Part shown: in pieces, positions 5,501-6,251 of the stretch | How the letters are laid out: the number at the start of each line of letters is the position of its first letter | Numbering within the stretch: the stretch's first letter is position 1 | Assembly: GCF_003436425.1 (NCBI RefSeq) | Contig: NZ_QSPK01000097.1 | Location: forward strand, 1 to 6,251 | Reading direction: 5' to 3' | DNA length: 6,251 nucleotides | Source of the DNA: Eubacterium sp. TM05-53 | GTDB taxonomy: Bacteria; Bacillota_I; Bacilli_A; Erysipelotrichales; Erysipelotrichaceae | Program-made: the position numbers and the translations under genes | The notes under the pieces: model-generated | What the model was told of the DNA's origin: nothing | What the model saw: the letters and a program-made list of their open reading frames with translations, nothing else | The model's database searches: none

Positions 5501-5724
5501 GCCTCAACAATCTGATTCTCGTTGATCCAAGGATTATACTTTTTAAGTGCCTCTTTAAAATATCGATATAGCAAAATATCTTTATAGCTTTCTCGACCAA
5601 AAGTACCATTCTTACCAAGCACTTCGGTATTATATGCAAACTGAACATCCCAACCTAATTCATCACGCAGTAAATTACCTGCACTCTCCTGGACAAGGAT
5701 ATTTTCTGAATAATCATAGCTCAT
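2581..5724 (-). CDS. hsdR: Type I restriction-modification system, R subunit (HsdR, 1047 aa)
   Basis: HsdR joins HsdM and HsdS in the type I complex, where it translocates DNA using ATP and cleaves unmethylated DNA far from the recognition site. Motifs appear in the expected order. The PD-(D/E)XK nuclease has D150 and E164-Leu-K166, almost the same positions as in EcoR124I. The helicase motor has motif I Gly-Ser-Gly-Lys-Ser (301-305), motif Ia around Leu-Thr-Asp-Arg-Glu (328-332), motif II Asp-Glu-Ala-His (402-405), motif III Gly-Phe-Thr-Gly-Thr-Pro (427-432), motif V Thr-Gly-Phe-Asp (650-653) and motif VI Gln-Thr-Ile-Ala-Arg-Ala-Asn-Arg (673-680). A long helical C-terminal region (about 720-1040) fits the HsdR complex-assembly domain. 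The length is normal and nothing is interrupted, so the enzyme looks active. The start follows AAGGAGG at 5740-5734. It is the last gene of its operon, overlapping the upstream ORF by 11 bases. hsdM and hsdS are not in the window. Sampled GC is higher than in the neighbours. Confidence 0.97.
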   Translation of the reverse strand: MSYDYSENILVQESAGNLLRDELGWDVQFAYNTEVLGKNGTFGRESYKDILLYRYFKEALKKYNPWINENQIVEAKEILEKRLSTASLLQVNEEKYFLIRDGISVTVKKPNGQSEIKRAAVIDFQNPNNNYFLAIKELKIHGDLYRRRTDIVGFVNGIPLLFVELKKNTVDVQNAYDDNYTDYQDTIPHLFYYNAFLMLSNGTEAKVGTLGSKFEFFHEWKRLAEEDQGSVALETMLRGICKKENFLDLFENFILYDHSNGHTAKILARNHQYLGVNEAMKAYADRKLNDGKLGVFWHTQGSGKSYSMVFFAKKVCRKMEGTPTFVILTDREELNKQISDTFENCGVLGKDIKVSQFIATSGDDLIKKLQGNPSFIFTLIQKFNKPNEKPIYPDHDVVIMSDEAHRSQYGIFADNMMKLLPTAARIGFTGTPLLSSDNITARTFGGYVSVYDFKRAVEDGATVPLYYENRGEKILDLHNPEITNQILDAIENADLNVDQQDKLEAEFAKEIHLLTAEPRLRSIAKDFVRHYSDLWTSGKAMFVCLNKVTCVRMYNFVQEYWEEEIKILKAQLKHTSQQESQELERKIKWMEETEMAVVISQEQNEIQTFKKWGLDIKTHRTKMEKRELDKEFKDSKNPLRVVFVCAMWLTGFDVKCLSCLYLDKPLKAHTLMQTIARANRVNEGKSNGLIVDYIGIVKALRKALADYTANAGGNGGSDPTINKDELIARIIETIGKANAFLNENDFDLEMLINAYDFMKLSYLQEAANAVCGSIEDKKTFTTYASELNRLMRYMDRDDITGHTRKQYEAIAAIYAELQKKRKHINTTDLMVEINGIISSYVEIQHTSLRVQEESRRFDISAIDFDLLRREFSRVKKKNLVLRDLEAAIQQKINDMLFVNPNRINYYEHYQKIIEDYNSEQDRAKIEKTFVDLMNLANQMTQEEQRYVREGFTSDEELSLYDMLFRDDLSKADIKKLKELAVSLLQKIKTNIAKFDHWTDKQETKAAIDNLIRDTLWAELPECYDEVSISSYRQQIYEYVYIRYRAVA

Positions 5725-6220
5725 TACCGGACACCTCCTTTTTTATTCTTTTATTTTCAACCCCTAAATACTGTAACTTCATCATTCTTTCATTCACATT
5801 CTTTGGAGTATTTGCATTTTTTATAAATAGATGACTCTTATCATCCGACTTATCAATAAGATTACATAATATTGTAAAGTTCTTTACCTGAATATCATTT
5901 AACTTCATTGCTAAAGATATGATATCCGTTAAAGAATTATCATCTAAAAACATAAATAATTTTCTTAGTAATCCAGCTATCAAGTCAGATATTTGAACAT
6001 ATATATTTTCATGCGATTTCACAAACTGCCAATTCTTAAACTGAACTCCATTTTCATGTAATTCTAATTCAGACATTTGTTTTTGTACTGTAAATTCTTC
6101 ATCAAATATATGTCTTGATTTGCTGAATATTTCGCATCTCTCCGAATAGAAAAGATAGTATTCCTGGATAAGCATATATGGTTCATTATTTTGCGTCAAC
6201 TTCCCGCAATATTTATACAT
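5714..6220 (-). CDS. DUF3800-like protein, C-terminal part only (168 aa as read; probably truncated or frameshifted)
   Basis: The stretch Phe-Val-Lys-Ser...Val-Gln-Ile-Ser-Asp-Leu-Ile-Ala-Gly (about residues 66-82, with Q76 and D79) matches, as I recall it, the C-terminal signature of DUF3800 proteins, usually written Asp-Ser...Ile-Gln-x-Ala-Asp-x-x-Ala-Gly. Such proteins have a predicted nuclease-like fold and are frequent beside restriction and other defence genes; their reaction is not established. Members are generally 220-400 residues and start with an Asp-Glu-Ser-Gly motif, which is missing here. The ATG at 6220 has no SD and is immediately preceded by an in-frame TAG, so the first half is either in another frame or lost. 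The N-terminal part could continue beyond 6251 if a frameshift occurred. It overlaps hsdR by 11 bases and belongs to the same operon. The family call is moderate; Ser for Ala before D79 is a deviation. Confidence 0.5.
   Translation of the reverse strand: MYKYCGKLTQNNEPYMLIQEYYLFYSERCEIFSKSRHIFDEEFTVQKQMSELELHENGVQFKNWQFVKSHENIYVQISDLIAGLLRKLFMFLDDNSLTDIISLAMKLNDIQVKNFTILCNLIDKSDDKSHLFIKNANTPKNVNERMMKLQYLGVENKRIKKEVSGNEL
5734..5740 (-). promoter_or_regulatory. SD of hsdR inside the end of the upstream ORF
   Basis: AAGGAGG is read on the minus strand from 5740 to 5734, nine bases before the hsdR ATG (5724-5722). It lies within the last codons of the upstream ORF, whose stop (5716-5714) falls just after the hsdR start. 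This arrangement allows ribosomes finishing the upstream ORF to reinitiate on hsdR. Confidence 0.85.
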
Positions 6221-6251
6221 CTATACAAATAAACATCCCGTTGTGCTGTCA

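Noticed and set aside
5634..5834. Plus-strand 66-codon reading frame across the hsdR start
   Set aside because: It is antisense to the overlap of two coding frames whose junction and SD are clear, and it has no SD of its own.
6221..6251. Start of a DUF3800 gene at the ATG read on the minus strand near 6236
   Set aside because: That frame ends after a few codons at a TAA and has no SD; the short resemblance of its peptide to a DUF3800 N-terminus is too small to use.

Overview
The window comes from an AT-rich bacterium, most likely a low-GC Bacillota. The evidence is strong AAGGAGG-type ribosome binding sites, TATAAT promoters, a short Gram-positive-style lipoprotein signal peptide and A/T-rich codon use. 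The sequence alone does not fix the genus. It looks like accessory chromosome with a defence component.

Left part (1-1717): an XRE-family transcriptional regulator (+, 108-767) converges on a secreted lipoprotein gene of unknown function (-, 791-1645). One long hairpin spans both gene ends and can terminate transcription from both sides. Each gene has a perfect TATAAT box almost touching its ribosome binding site, so both are predicted to have very short leaders. Operator-like dyads precede the regulator gene, and a 10-bp tandem repeat lies just upstream of the lipoprotein -35 box.

Middle part (1844-2450): this is the least ordinary section. A unit made of a GGCAGTACTGCC palindrome, an AT-rich leader, a strong SD and a tiny gene occurs twice in tandem, and a third palindrome closes the array. 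The proteins (83 and 59 aa) are paralogues that differ by a 24-residue in-frame indel. They resemble only the C-terminal tail of Rpn/PD-(D/E)XK 'transposase' proteins; no nuclease domain is present. The third palindrome has extra base pairs and a U-rich tail, so it can act as the terminator of the array.

Right part (2498-6220, minus strand): hsdR, the restriction/translocation subunit of a type I restriction-modification system, is complete and all expected nuclease and helicase motifs are visible. It is the last gene of a minus-strand operon and ends at a good intrinsic terminator. An ORF ending in the DUF3800-type Gln-x-x-Asp signature lies immediately upstream and overlaps the hsdR start by 11 bases, which suggests translational coupling. 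That ORF lacks the family's N-terminal part and appears broken or incomplete at the window edge. hsdM and hsdS are not in the window and would be expected beyond the right edge. Sampled lines of hsdR are clearly richer in GC (about 38-42%) than sampled lines of the flanking genes and spacers (about 15-30%), consistent with separate acquisition.
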